Positions 1-7,972 of a stretch of DNA of 64,000 bases are shown here, in pieces. Made by a program: the position numbers and the translations under genes. The notes under the pieces were generated by a model, which worked only from the letters and a program-made list of their open reading frames with translations, did no database searches and was not told where the DNA came from. This stretch comes from Sphingobacterium cavernae (GTDB taxonomy: Bacteria; Bacteroidota; Bacteroidia; Sphingobacteriales; Sphingobacteriaceae): assembly GCF_008520265.1 (NCBI RefSeq), contig NZ_VIQM01000054.1, positions 62,001 through 126,000 on the forward strand, given 5' to 3'. Within the stretch, counting starts at the first letter, position 1, and every line of letters starts with the position of its first letter.

Positions 1-283
1 GTTCATATAAAATGAAAACAAATAGTAAAGCAAAACCTCGTAGCCAATCAGGAAAGTTCATTGAATCGCTGATTTGAGAAAATACAAAAATTAAGATCAT
101 AATAACACCAAAGTCAATGACACTAGATTGAATTCTGGTTAGCAAAGTGGGAAATTCGCATTCTTCTTGTATTTCTTCCATATATTTAGGTTTTATATTA
201 ATAAGATTTGTAAATCTAACATAGTAACTTTCTATTAAGTTAATGTATTTAATTTCATAGGTGGTGATAAATTTAAATAGCAT
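1..283 (-). CDS. RDD-family membrane protein (partial)
   Basis: The open frame runs off the left edge, so only the first 94 residues are present. After a polar N-terminal stretch the protein shows the typical RDD opening, LLTRIQSSVIDFGVIMILIF, with conserved Arg and Asp at the start of the first membrane helix, and a second hydrophobic segment begins near residue 80. RDD proteins are small integral membrane proteins of mostly unknown, possibly transport-related, function. I took the ATG at 283, which has a G-rich stretch a few bases upstream; an in-frame ATG at 181 (MEEIQEE) is an alternative start that would still keep the whole RDD region. It diverges from fabV across 65 bp. Confidence 0.7.
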   Translation of the reverse strand, partial: MLFKFITTYEIKYINLIESYYVRFTNLINIKPKYMEEIQEECEFPTLLTRIQSSVIDFGVIMILIFVFSQISDSMNFPDWLRGFALLFVFILYE

Positions 284-348
284 AATCCCCCAAAATTCCG
301 TTAATTTGTAGCTTCATTAATTTGTAAATAACCTTACAACAATATAAT

Positions 349-1551
349 ATGATTATTCAACCACGTGTAAGAGGTTTTATATGTTTGACGTCACATCCGG
401 AAGGAACGGCGCAAAATATCAAAAACCAAATCGAGTATGTAAAATCAAAAGGAAAAATTGCTAATGGACCTAAGAAAGTGCTAGTGATTGGCGCCTCTAC
501 AGGCTTCGGTTTGGCATCGCGTATTTCAGCGGCATTCGGATCTGATGCAGCGACAATTGGTGTATTTTTCGAAAAACCAGCTGCACCAGGCAAACCTGGT
601 ACTGCAGGATGGTACAATTCTGCTGCTTTCGAAAAGGAAGCGCATGCAGCAGGTCTTTATGCAAAAAGTATCAATGGTGACGCATTCTCAGACGATGTGA
701 AAGCGAAAACTATCGAATTGATAAAACAAGATTTAGGACAGGTGGATTTAGTTGTGTATTCATTAGCATCTCCACGTCGTACGCATCCTAAAACGGGTGT
801 GGCTCATGCTTCAGTTTTGAAGCCTATTGGTGTGCCATTTACGGATAAAACAGTAGATTTCCACTCGGGTGTTGTATCTGATATAACCATTAATCCAATT
901 GAGAATGATGAAGATATCGCGAATACAGTAGCTGTAATGGGTGGTGAAGACTGGAAATTCTGGATCGAAGAATTGAAAGCTGCTGGCGTATTAGCAGAAG
1001 GTGTTAAAACTGTTGCATATTCCTATATTGGCCCTGAATTGACATATCCAATCTACCGTAATGGTACGATTGGTCGTGCAAAAGATGATTTGGAAGGTAC
1101 TGTTCCTGCATTGAATGATCTTTTAGCTGATCTTAATGGTGTATCTTATGTTTCTGTTAACAAGGCATTGGTTACACAATCCTCATCCGCTATTCCAGTT
1201 GTTCCTTTGTATATTTCATTGTTGTATAAAGTGATGAAAGAAAAAGGTATTCACGAAGGTACAATCGAGCAAATGCAACGTTTGTTTGCGGAGCGCTTGT
1301 ACACTACGGATGGCGAAGTTGCTGTAGATGGAAAAGGCCGTATCCGCGTGGACGATTGGGAAATGCGCGAAGATGTACAAGAAGAAGTGGCTAAATTGTG
1401 GAAGCAGACAACTACCGAAAATCTAGAAGAAATTTCAGATATCAAAGGTTACCGTGATGAGTTTTTCCACTTGTTCGGTTTTAACTTCCCTGAAGTAAAC
1501 TACGAAGCAGATTCAAACGAAGTAGTTAACGTACCAAGTATCGAAGGATAA
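349..1551 (+). CDS. fabV: Enoyl-ACP reductase FabV (trans-2-enoyl-CoA reductase)
   Basis: This 400-residue protein is full length for FabV, the NADH-dependent enzyme that performs the last reduction of fatty acid elongation in the cytoplasm. The N-terminus MIIQPRVRGFICLTSHPEG is the family signature. The Rossmann glycine motif GASTGFG lies at residues 48-54, and the active-site pair is the extended Y-x8-K of FabV (Y236 and K245 in YRNGTIGRAK), longer than the Y-x6-K of FabI. FabV enzymes are known to resist triclosan, so this strain may too if no FabI is present; that is inference. It stands alone and is followed by a hairpin terminator at 1573. Confidence 0.96.
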   Translation: MIIQPRVRGFICLTSHPEGTAQNIKNQIEYVKSKGKIANGPKKVLVIGASTGFGLASRISAAFGSDAATIGVFFEKPAAPGKPGTAGWYNSAAFEKEAHAAGLYAKSINGDAFSDDVKAKTIELIKQDLGQVDLVVYSLASPRRTHPKTGVAHASVLKPIGVPFTDKTVDFHSGVVSDITINPIENDEDIANTVAVMGGEDWKFWIEELKAAGVLAEGVKTVAYSYIGPELTYPIYRNGTIGRAKDDLEGTVPALNDLLADLNGVSYVSVNKALVTQSSSAIPVVPLYISLLYKVMKEKGIHEGTIEQMQRLFAERLYTTDGEVAVDGKGRIRVDDWEMREDVQEEVAKLWKQTTTENLEEISDIKGYRDEFFHLFGFNFPEVNYEADSNEVVNVPSIEG

Positions 1552-1572
1552 TTTCGATAATAAATTATTTGC

Positions 1573-1612
1573 AAAAGGTCAGTAACATATTGTTATTGAC
1601 CTTTTGTGTTTT
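1573..1612 (+). terminator. Rho-independent terminator after fabV
   Basis: AAAAGGTCA at 1573-1581 pairs with TGACCTTTT at 1597-1605. The stem extends inward through GTAACA/TGTTAT to about 15 bp, and a GTGTTTT tail follows. It lies 21 bp after the fabV stop codon. Confidence 0.75.
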
Positions 1613-1702
1613 AATATGTTAACATGCTGTTAAATACCTTGTATGATTAGTGTTACTGGAAAAATTTCTCCTTATATTTAATATACTAATCAATTTTATA
1701 TT

Positions 1703-4237
1703 ATGAGAAAACTTCTGTTACTCGTATTTGTGTTTTTAAGTCATCAAATAAATGCGCAAATTCCAAAAGATTTACAAGGATATTGGCAATTCAAAGTGGA
1801 TAAACCAGGTGATTGGAATGGGTTTGAAATTGGGGAAGATTATATTGAAAGTTTCTATCAAATCTATAAAGTAAGATCAGTAGAAAAGATTGATGGTAAG
1901 ATTTTATTGGCATTGGATGCTCCAAATAATATCGTCTATGAGTTTCTAGAAAATGCTGGTCCACAACGGAACGTGAAAATTAGTACACGTAAAGATACCA
2001 TTTTATGTACTCAGTTTGATCGCGATCCAGATATAGACTATATAAAGATTGAAGAATCATCCCTTACAAGAAACAATTGGTTGAACAGCAAAGATCTTAA
2101 ACAGAAACTGGTTTTTGATAGTAACTCTTTGCAAATAGGAAGCGATATATGGAATATAAGATGGTTTGGTAAATATAAACTCAATAATGAATACCGCACA
2201 TTGGTGGAGCACAATGGTATTAAGCGATTATTATACCTATCTCCAAACAAGAATTCGTTAAAAATGGTGTACGATATGAAACCCCATTTTTATTCAAAAG
2301 AAGGACCATTTCCTGCAGTATATGATTTCATCGGCAATTACTATGACTCCAAGTCTAATGATTGGAAATACGGATTTTTTGAAGAATTTGCATTGATAGA
2401 AGGGCAAACAGCTTTTTATAATACTGTTGAAAAAAGGGCAGATGGTTTTAAAGTAACTTTCTTTGATAAGAAGAAATATAAACCAATACATATAAAAGTT
2501 ATAGATAAGAAAATTATAATCGACAAAGTAACTTATACTAAAGTCGACAAATTCCTGCCAAGTTATTCAGGAAAAGATACATCTTCTTTCTATGACTCAA
2601 AGTTTTCAAAATTAGATACGGCTATCATTTCTGGATATATCCGTAATAATAATTCAACAGATCCATTTTCAGTTGGCGTGAATAATTGGTTAAATGGTGA
2701 GGCTGAAAATTTTTATGGCGATGTAGATGAGTACGGCTTTTTTACAGTTAAGGTTCCATTGTATAATACTTCACAAGTATTTATCGATTGGAGAAGGTCA
2801 AATATTACAGATGTTTTAACTCCTGGCGAAAAATACTTTTTATACAAAGATTTGTCTACAGGTGAGACTATTTTTCAAGGAAAGAATGCACGTTTTCATA
2901 ATGAGTTAGTAAAACATAAGAATTACACATCTGGAAACAATATTTACCCAAAGACAACTCAAGCTTGGCAAGCTAAAAATAATTATGAACGATCACTGAA
3001 AGATACCTCATATTTGTATCTGAAATTAGCACAATTGGATAGTTTAAGAAAGATAAATTTAGATTTTTTGAATCAAAATAATTTGTCTAATCGTTCGAAG
3101 TACTTTATCAATAAGGAAACCGATTATACTATAGCTAGAGATTTAATGCAGAAAAAGTTTCAATTGAATTATCAGACCAAAGAAAAATTTTCTGAAAAAT
3201 ACATAAATACAGTCAAAAACAATTTCTTCGATCACAATGTTGTGCCAATAAGTCTTATACGCGATAATCAGATTTTTTTAAGAGATTATTTGGATTATCA
3301 GAGCAGATTTTTGGATATAGGTAATGACGTTCTTTATCATGATGAAATTGTTGTAAAATTAATCAATAACGGCGATATAGAAGCTAATGCAGAATTGAAG
3401 AAATATGCAGCTCTCAATCTGAGAAAAATTTTAAAAACGATATCTGATCAAGACTCCATTGAGTTTAGTAATTTTATTAAGCAAGACTCATCTATTGTAA
3501 AGAGATATTCTAGTTTGGTTGCCGAATCTAGTGAATTAATTGACAATGCAATTTCACAAGAATTTCAAGTTGTGCGTCATATAGAAGCATATGAAAATAT
3601 TGCGCCGGAAGTTGTTAAGAATCTATTTTTGTCAGAAAATATACTAAGTTTATTCAAAAATAGACCAATTCCATTATCAGATAAAAATTTGAAAGACTTG
3701 ACCAAATCTATCAGTAATCAATTTTTAAAATCACAAATTGTTCTCGAGAACGAAAAATTGAAAAAAATAGCTTCTGGTGAACTTAAATATGCAGATAATC
3801 TCAAAAATACAGATCATCTGAAAGAAGCAAAAGATGCGGACAAGATAATTGCAGAGATCTTGGCTCCCCACAAAGGTAAAGTGGTGTATATGGATTTCTG
3901 GGGTACTTGGTGTGGTCCTTGTGTGGCAGAAATGGAATATGCTCCAGCAGCGAAAATGGCTGTGGCGGATAAGGATGTCGTATTTATCTATATGGCAAAT
4001 AGTACACCGAAGGCAGCATGGGAAAATTTTATTAAAGCCAAAAATCTTGAAGGTGCAAATGTTATACATTATAATCTGCCATCGGAACAACAGTCTATGG
4101 TTGAAAGAAGATTAGAGATTAATGGATTTCCAACTTATATGATATTCGACAAAGAAGGAGGTTTGGTAAATAATCAAGCTCCGAGACCTAGCAATTTAAA
4201 CGCTTTAGTAAAGGAAATAGAAAAATTGTTAGAATAA
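1703..4237 (+). CDS. Large secreted protein with C-terminal TlpA-like thioredoxin domain
   Basis: An 844-residue exported protein. It has a signal peptide (residues 1-18, ending in the NAQ area) and about 680 residues without a clear assignment. A beta-rich segment around residues 300-400 resembles the DUF4369 region often fused to Bacteroidota thioredoxins. The C-terminal thioredoxin fold starts near residue 720 and carries the redox motif WCGPC at 736-740 and the cis-proline segment GFPTYMIF. Proteins of this layout are periplasmic, membrane-associated thiol-disulfide reductases. The length is unusual, since most TlpA/DUF4369 proteins have 350-450 residues. Residues about 20-110 and 200-290 both look like small beta-barrel repeats, which suggests internal duplication. 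No operon partner is visible; the substrate is unknown. Confidence 0.8.
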   Translation: MRKLLLLVFVFLSHQINAQIPKDLQGYWQFKVDKPGDWNGFEIGEDYIESFYQIYKVRSVEKIDGKILLALDAPNNIVYEFLENAGPQRNVKISTRKDTILCTQFDRDPDIDYIKIEESSLTRNNWLNSKDLKQKLVFDSNSLQIGSDIWNIRWFGKYKLNNEYRTLVEHNGIKRLLYLSPNKNSLKMVYDMKPHFYSKEGPFPAVYDFIGNYYDSKSNDWKYGFFEEFALIEGQTAFYNTVEKRADGFKVTFFDKKKYKPIHIKVIDKKIIIDKVTYTKVDKFLPSYSGKDTSSFYDSKFSKLDTAIISGYIRNNNSTDPFSVGVNNWLNGEAENFYGDVDEYGFFTVKVPLYNTSQVFIDWRRSNITDVLTPGEKYFLYKDLSTGETIFQGKNARFHNELVKHKNYTSGNNIYPKTTQAWQAKNNYERSLKDTSYLYLKLAQLDSLRKINLDFLNQNNLSNRSKYFINKETDYTIARDLMQKKFQLNYQTKEKFSEKYINTVKNNFFDHNVVPISLIRDNQIFLRDYLDYQSRFLDIGNDVLYHDEIVVKLINNGDIEANAELKKYAALNLRKILKTISDQDSIEFSNFIKQDSSIVKRYSSLVAESSELIDNAISQEFQVVRHIEAYENIAPEVVKNLFLSENILSLFKNRPIPLSDKNLKDLTKSISNQFLKSQIVLENEKLKKIASGELKYADNLKNTDHLKEAKDADKIIAEILAPHKGKVVYMDFWGTWCGPCVAEMEYAPAAKMAVADKDVVFIYMANSTPKAAWENFIKAKNLEGANVIHYNLPSEQQSMVERRLEINGFPTYMIFDKEGGLVNNQAPRPSNLNALVKEIEKLLE

Positions 4238-4241
4238 GACT

Positions 4242-4592
4242 TTATAATCCTTGCCCAAAAGTGAGTAAGGTGTAGTCCGGGTCAAGCAATGAAAATTCAA
4301 TTTGTCCCCATGGTTTTGTTTCTAGATGACCATTGGGATGAATTGGTATTTGATCCCCTAACAATGCTTGATAGAAATTTTGAATTTCGTTAGTACGGAT
4401 ATAGACTTGACCATAATTGTTCAATGGATCTAGATCTTTGAATAAAAAGAAATGTATTTCTATACTGTCTTTCTTCAATATTATATAATCTCCATAATCA
4501 GCAATTTCCGTAAACCCTAATTTCACAATATAGAATTCTTTTGTAGCCTCTTTGTTCCGCATGGGTAACTTTGGGTTAATAGCAGTCAACAT
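4242..4592 (-). CDS. VOC / glyoxalase-bleomycin resistance family protein
   Basis: A 116-residue protein with one vicinal-oxygen-chelate fold unit. It starts LTAINPKLPMRNKEATKEFY and ends with the typical strand IEFSLLDPDYTLLTFGQ. The sequence resembles the bleomycin-binding (BRP) branch, in which small dimeric proteins sequester the drug, more than the metal-dependent glyoxalases, because the usual metal-binding His/Glu set is not evident. The true ligand cannot be read from sequence. It is convergent with the TlpA-like gene, with four bases between the two stop codons. Confidence 0.8.
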   Translation of the reverse strand: MLTAINPKLPMRNKEATKEFYIVKLGFTEIADYGDYIILKKDSIEIHFFLFKDLDPLNNYGQVYIRTNEIQNFYQALLGDQIPIHPNGHLETKPWGQIEFSLLDPDYTLLTFGQGL

Positions 4593-4686
4593 ACTATTCT
4601 TTTTAAAACGTTACTATAATCACTTTAGTAATTAAATATATAAAAATCTACCTTATAGTTTTTAAATAAAAATTATGATGGAATTT

Positions 4687-4710
4687 GAGTTTTGTTTCTA
4701 ACAAAACCTC
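4687..4710. promoter_or_regulatory. Inverted repeat upstream of the GH130 gene
   Basis: GAGTTTTGTT pairs with AACAAAACCTC around a TCT loop (one bulged C), 37 bp before the GH130 start. No T-run follows, so it is not an obvious terminator. It could be an operator or a 5'-leader hairpin. Confidence 0.35.
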
Positions 4711-4746
4711 ATTTTGAATGTTATAAAAAAATGAAAAATAGTAATT

Positions 4747-6216
4747 ATGGGGATTAGATTAATACGCAAGAATATTTACTTTAGGCCAGACTCTAGTCGT
4801 GTACTCGCAAGGTATTTTAATATCAATGATGAACGTAAAGTTAAGGTAATAAAACGTGTGCTTTCGCTGACTAAATCAGAGACTGACATCGCATTAAATC
4901 AGCTTCTGCGAAATTTCTCGAGTCGACATCGTAGTGTTGTTGATATTTGGGAACGCAATTTTAAGCGTTGTATGGAATCGCCATTGGGGGATGAAATACT
5001 AAATTATTCGTATAGCCATCGGCAAAAATTGCTTATAGGCGCATATTTTACGATGGAATATTCCATAGAATCCGCTGCATTTTTCAATCCTTCTATCGTT
5101 GAGTCTCCTGACCAAACGCAATTGGAGGCTGGTCAAAAGCGAATAATACTAAGTTTTAGAGCTACAGGAGAAGGACATGTGTCTTCGTTGGTTTTTCGGT
5201 CGGGGATAATTGATGAAAACTTAGATATTCATTTGGATGAGGTTGGACGTTTACTCGAAAAGCCAAAGCAATTCAAAAATCACGAATATTTTAAAAAGGA
5301 TTTTTTCGAAAAGTTGTCCAATATAGATGCTGTAGATGAAGAATTTCACAATATTGTGCTTCAAAATTTCCCGGAGAAATTCGTTTATGAGGAGTTAAGA
5401 CGGTTTATTCGAGAACTGATGGCAGAATATGGGGATAATGCGATTTATAATCAATTCTTAAATCACATTCTTTGGTTGGCTTCATCCCATTATCAAATCA
5501 CTTATTCCTTGGACACATCCATTTCAGAAAGAGTAATTTTTCCAATTTCAGATACCGAGAAAAATGGGATAGAGGATGCGCGATTTTTGAAGTTTGATCA
5601 CAAAAATGGGAATTCCACCTATTTTGCCACTTATACGGCTTACGATGGATTGAGTATTATGCCAAAATTGTTATCGACGAAAGATTTCATCACCTTCAAA
5701 GTGCAGCCCATTAATGGCAAAATCGCAAATAAGGGAGCCGCAGTCTTCCCAAGGAAGATTAATGGGAAGTATGCAATGCTATGCCGTGTAGATGGGGAGA
5801 ACAATTACATTGCTTTTTCCGAAGACATGATTAACTGGCACAATGAAGTTTTTCTATTGCGGGAACCACAATACCATTGGGAGTTTATTCAGATAGGCAA
5901 TTGTGGTTCACCGATTGAAACGAAATATGGTTGGCTCGTGTTGACACATAGTGTAGGTCCGATGAGACAATACAGTATTGGTGTGAGTTTGCTGGATTTG
6001 GAAGATCCTACGAAGATAATTGGTAGGTTACATGAGCCATTATTGTACCCGAATCAAGAAGAAAGAGAAGGTTATGTGCCGAATGTAGTTTATTCATGTG
6101 GTCAAATAGTACATAACGGACATTTAATTATCCCTTATGCGATGTCCGATCATTCTTCGACCTATGCTACTATTAATTTGGATGATCTTTTAGAGGAATT
6201 ATTGCGCAATCCATAA
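4747..6216 (+). CDS. GH130-family glycoside phosphorylase/hydrolase
   Basis: This 489-residue cytoplasmic-type protein has no signal peptide and belongs to glycoside hydrolase family 130, whose members act on beta-mannosides by phosphorolysis or hydrolysis. Family features include FFNPSIVESPD near residue 118, the SFRATGEGHVSS segment near 137, EDARFLKFD near 279, and five-bladed propeller strands continuing to the C-terminus (IGNCGSPIET, GYVPNVVYSCG). About 110 N-terminal residues precede the propeller, as in the longer GH130 members, and a helical insertion lies at about 165-250. Which subfamily and which reaction cannot be decided here. It has no carbohydrate neighbours except the DUF1080 gene, which faces it. 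Confidence 0.85.
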   Translation: MGIRLIRKNIYFRPDSSRVLARYFNINDERKVKVIKRVLSLTKSETDIALNQLLRNFSSRHRSVVDIWERNFKRCMESPLGDEILNYSYSHRQKLLIGAYFTMEYSIESAAFFNPSIVESPDQTQLEAGQKRIILSFRATGEGHVSSLVFRSGIIDENLDIHLDEVGRLLEKPKQFKNHEYFKKDFFEKLSNIDAVDEEFHNIVLQNFPEKFVYEELRRFIRELMAEYGDNAIYNQFLNHILWLASSHYQITYSLDTSISERVIFPISDTEKNGIEDARFLKFDHKNGNSTYFATYTAYDGLSIMPKLLSTKDFITFKVQPINGKIANKGAAVFPRKINGKYAMLCRVDGENNYIAFSEDMINWHNEVFLLREPQYHWEFIQIGNCGSPIETKYGWLVLTHSVGPMRQYSIGVSLLDLEDPTKIIGRLHEPLLYPNQEEREGYVPNVVYSCGQIVHNGHLIIPYAMSDHSSTYATINLDDLLEELLRNP

Positions 6217-6226
6217 TATTTGGATA

Positions 6227-6264
6227 AAACATATAGCGGAAGCATAATTCTCCGCTATATGTTT
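6227..6264. terminator. Bidirectional terminator between the GH130 and DUF1080 genes
   Basis: A perfect 14-bp stem (AAACATATAGCGGA with TCCGCTATATGTTT) around a 10-base loop, placed between two convergent genes and overlapping the DUF1080 stop codon. The leftward strand continues with TTTT. Confidence 0.8.
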
Positions 6265-6970
6265 ATAATTCTTTTAGCTTGATACTTCGAAAAGAAACAC
6301 CACGTGACCAATCTTGAAGTGAGATATGACCTTTTGTATATTTTCCGAAATGCGGGTAATCTTTAAAATTGGATTTTGAAACTATTGTTTTCCATTCTTG
6401 CGTGTTGAAATCCATTTTGGCAGTTTGTTGTCCATTCAAATAAAATTCTATTTTGCCATCTTTTTGTACAATACGAGATTCGTTCCAATTTCCTTGGATT
6501 TTAGTACGTGCGGAGTTTAATTGTGGCGTAAAATTATATAAACAGCCAGATTTCTTAAGTGGAAGGTCAAAATCCATATGCGAATCTTCCAAAAGCTGAT
6601 ATTCAGGTCCAGAGAAATAAGTTTGTGCAATTGATGTGTCTTCTTTTACGTTAATAAATACACCACTATTACCTTCTTTCTCTAATTTCCATTCAAACTT
6701 TAATTCGTAGTTTTCATATTCTTCATTCGTAACCAAATCAATTCTATCCGCTTCACTATTAGGGTCACAATAGATGTATCCATTTGCGACAACCCAAGGT
6801 GATGTTGGTATACGATTATTATACAAATGCCAACCTTCTAAATTTTTTCCATTAAACAAAAGTTTCCATCCTTCTTTTTGTTCTTCTTCGGACAGAGTAT
6901 TTGGTTCCGTCTGCGATGAGCAACTGTAAAAAATCGCTGAAAAGAGCAGCAGGTAGGTGATGTATTTCAT
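6263..6970 (-). CDS. DUF1080 (3-keto-disaccharide hydrolase-like) lipoprotein
   Basis: A 235-residue protein with a lipoprotein signal (Cys17 in SAIFYSC) and one DUF1080 domain. Its lectin-like sandwich begins EGWKLLFNGKNLEGWHLY and contains GNSGVFINV and the late W-x-x-I strand pair. Members of this fold are now known to include 3-keto-disaccharide hydrolases, but most are uncharacterised. It is the last gene of the leftward run polX-dehydrogenase-DUF1080, 18 bp behind the dehydrogenase stop, and is probably surface- or periplasm-anchored. Linkage to a DNA repair gene looks positional rather than functional. Confidence 0.85.
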   Translation of the reverse strand: MKYITYLLLFSAIFYSCSSQTEPNTLSEEEQKEGWKLLFNGKNLEGWHLYNNRIPTSPWVVANGYIYCDPNSEADRIDLVTNEEYENYELKFEWKLEKEGNSGVFINVKEDTSIAQTYFSGPEYQLLEDSHMDFDLPLKKSGCLYNFTPQLNSARTKIQGNWNESRIVQKDGKIEFYLNGQQTAKMDFNTQEWKTIVSKSNFKDYPHFGKYTKGHISLQDWSRGVSFRSIKLKEL

Positions 6971-6988
6971 AAAGTTTAAGATTGTGTC

Positions 6989-7963
6989 TTATGAATATAC
7001 TTCTTTATTCACAATTTGCATCATCTTATTTCCATTTTTAGCAGCGATAAGATTGTTGGCAGCCATAATAGCCATTTGCGTACGTGTCTCTATTGTTGCA
7101 GAGCCAATATGCGGTAGGGCACAGACATTCGGCAATTGCAATAGCGGATTGTTTGGTGACATCGGCTCGGGATCAGTGACATCTAGTCCTGCACCCCAAA
7201 TTTCGCCTTGTTGTAAAGCTTCTAATAAGTCCTGTTCTTGATGTACTTTTCCGCGCGCTGTATTAATAAAGATTGCTGTTTTTTTCATGCGTTGAAAAGC
7301 ATCTTTATTAAAGCGATATTGCGTCTCTGCAGAAAGATTGGTATGCGCAGAAATCACATCAGACTGCGTCAGTAAATCATCAAAGTTCACATATTTGGCA
7401 TCCACAGTTTGTTCTGCGTCTAAGTTTCGGCTGCGGTTGTAATAAATAATATTCATATTGTAGGCCGCTTTTGCTTTCTTAGCTAATTCTAACCCAATTC
7501 GTCCTAAACCATAAATTCCTAATGTTTTTCCATTTAGCTCGACTCCCAAATCTTGCATAAATTCAAAATCTTTCCATTTTCCTTCACGCACTTCATTCGC
7601 GCGATAAAATGCTTTTCTGGATACGGCTAACATCAATAAAAATGCAACATCAGCAGTTGCTCCGCTCAATACATCGGGGGTATTGGAAACCGGAATTTCC
7701 AGTGCTGTTGCCGTTTCTAAATCCACATGGTCGTAACCTACACTTACCAATGCAATTCCTTTCAAGTGTTTGCATGATTCTAAAAAATATTTATCTAAGT
7801 TAGCGTGGCCAACGTTTAATAGCAAATCGACACTTTGGCAAGCATCAATTAGCTCTTGTTGCGTAATCTTCTTGTTTTCTGAGTTAATCGCAACTTCAAG
7901 ACCATATTCTTTCAAAACTTCAATCGCATCCGATGGAATATTACGTGATATATATACTTTCAT
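6989..7963 (-). CDS. D-2-hydroxyacid dehydrogenase (glyoxylate/hydroxypyruvate reductase type)
   Basis: A 324-residue cytoplasmic enzyme of the D-isomer-specific 2-hydroxyacid dehydrogenase family, close in length and order to GhrB/GyaR-type reductases. The NAD(P)-binding motif YGLGRIG sits near residue 151. The catalytic set is complete: Arg in NTARGKV, Glu in DPEPMSPNNPL and His in LPHIGSAT. It reduces a 2-oxo acid such as glyoxylate or hydroxypyruvate; the precise substrate is not readable. It lies 9 bp after polX and 18 bp before the DUF1080 gene, so the three are probably one transcript. Confidence 0.9.
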   Translation of the reverse strand: MKVYISRNIPSDAIEVLKEYGLEVAINSENKKITQQELIDACQSVDLLLNVGHANLDKYFLESCKHLKGIALVSVGYDHVDLETATALEIPVSNTPDVLSGATADVAFLLMLAVSRKAFYRANEVREGKWKDFEFMQDLGVELNGKTLGIYGLGRIGLELAKKAKAAYNMNIIYYNRSRNLDAEQTVDAKYVNFDDLLTQSDVISAHTNLSAETQYRFNKDAFQRMKKTAIFINTARGKVHQEQDLLEALQQGEIWGAGLDVTDPEPMSPNNPLLQLPNVCALPHIGSATIETRTQMAIMAANNLIAAKNGNKMMQIVNKEVYS

Positions 7964-7972
7964 GATCTTATG

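Noticed and set aside
3731-4090. 119-codon frame opposite the thioredoxin domain
   Set aside because: It is the antisense shadow of a well supported coding region and has a Cys/Phe/Ile-rich composition unlike a real protein.
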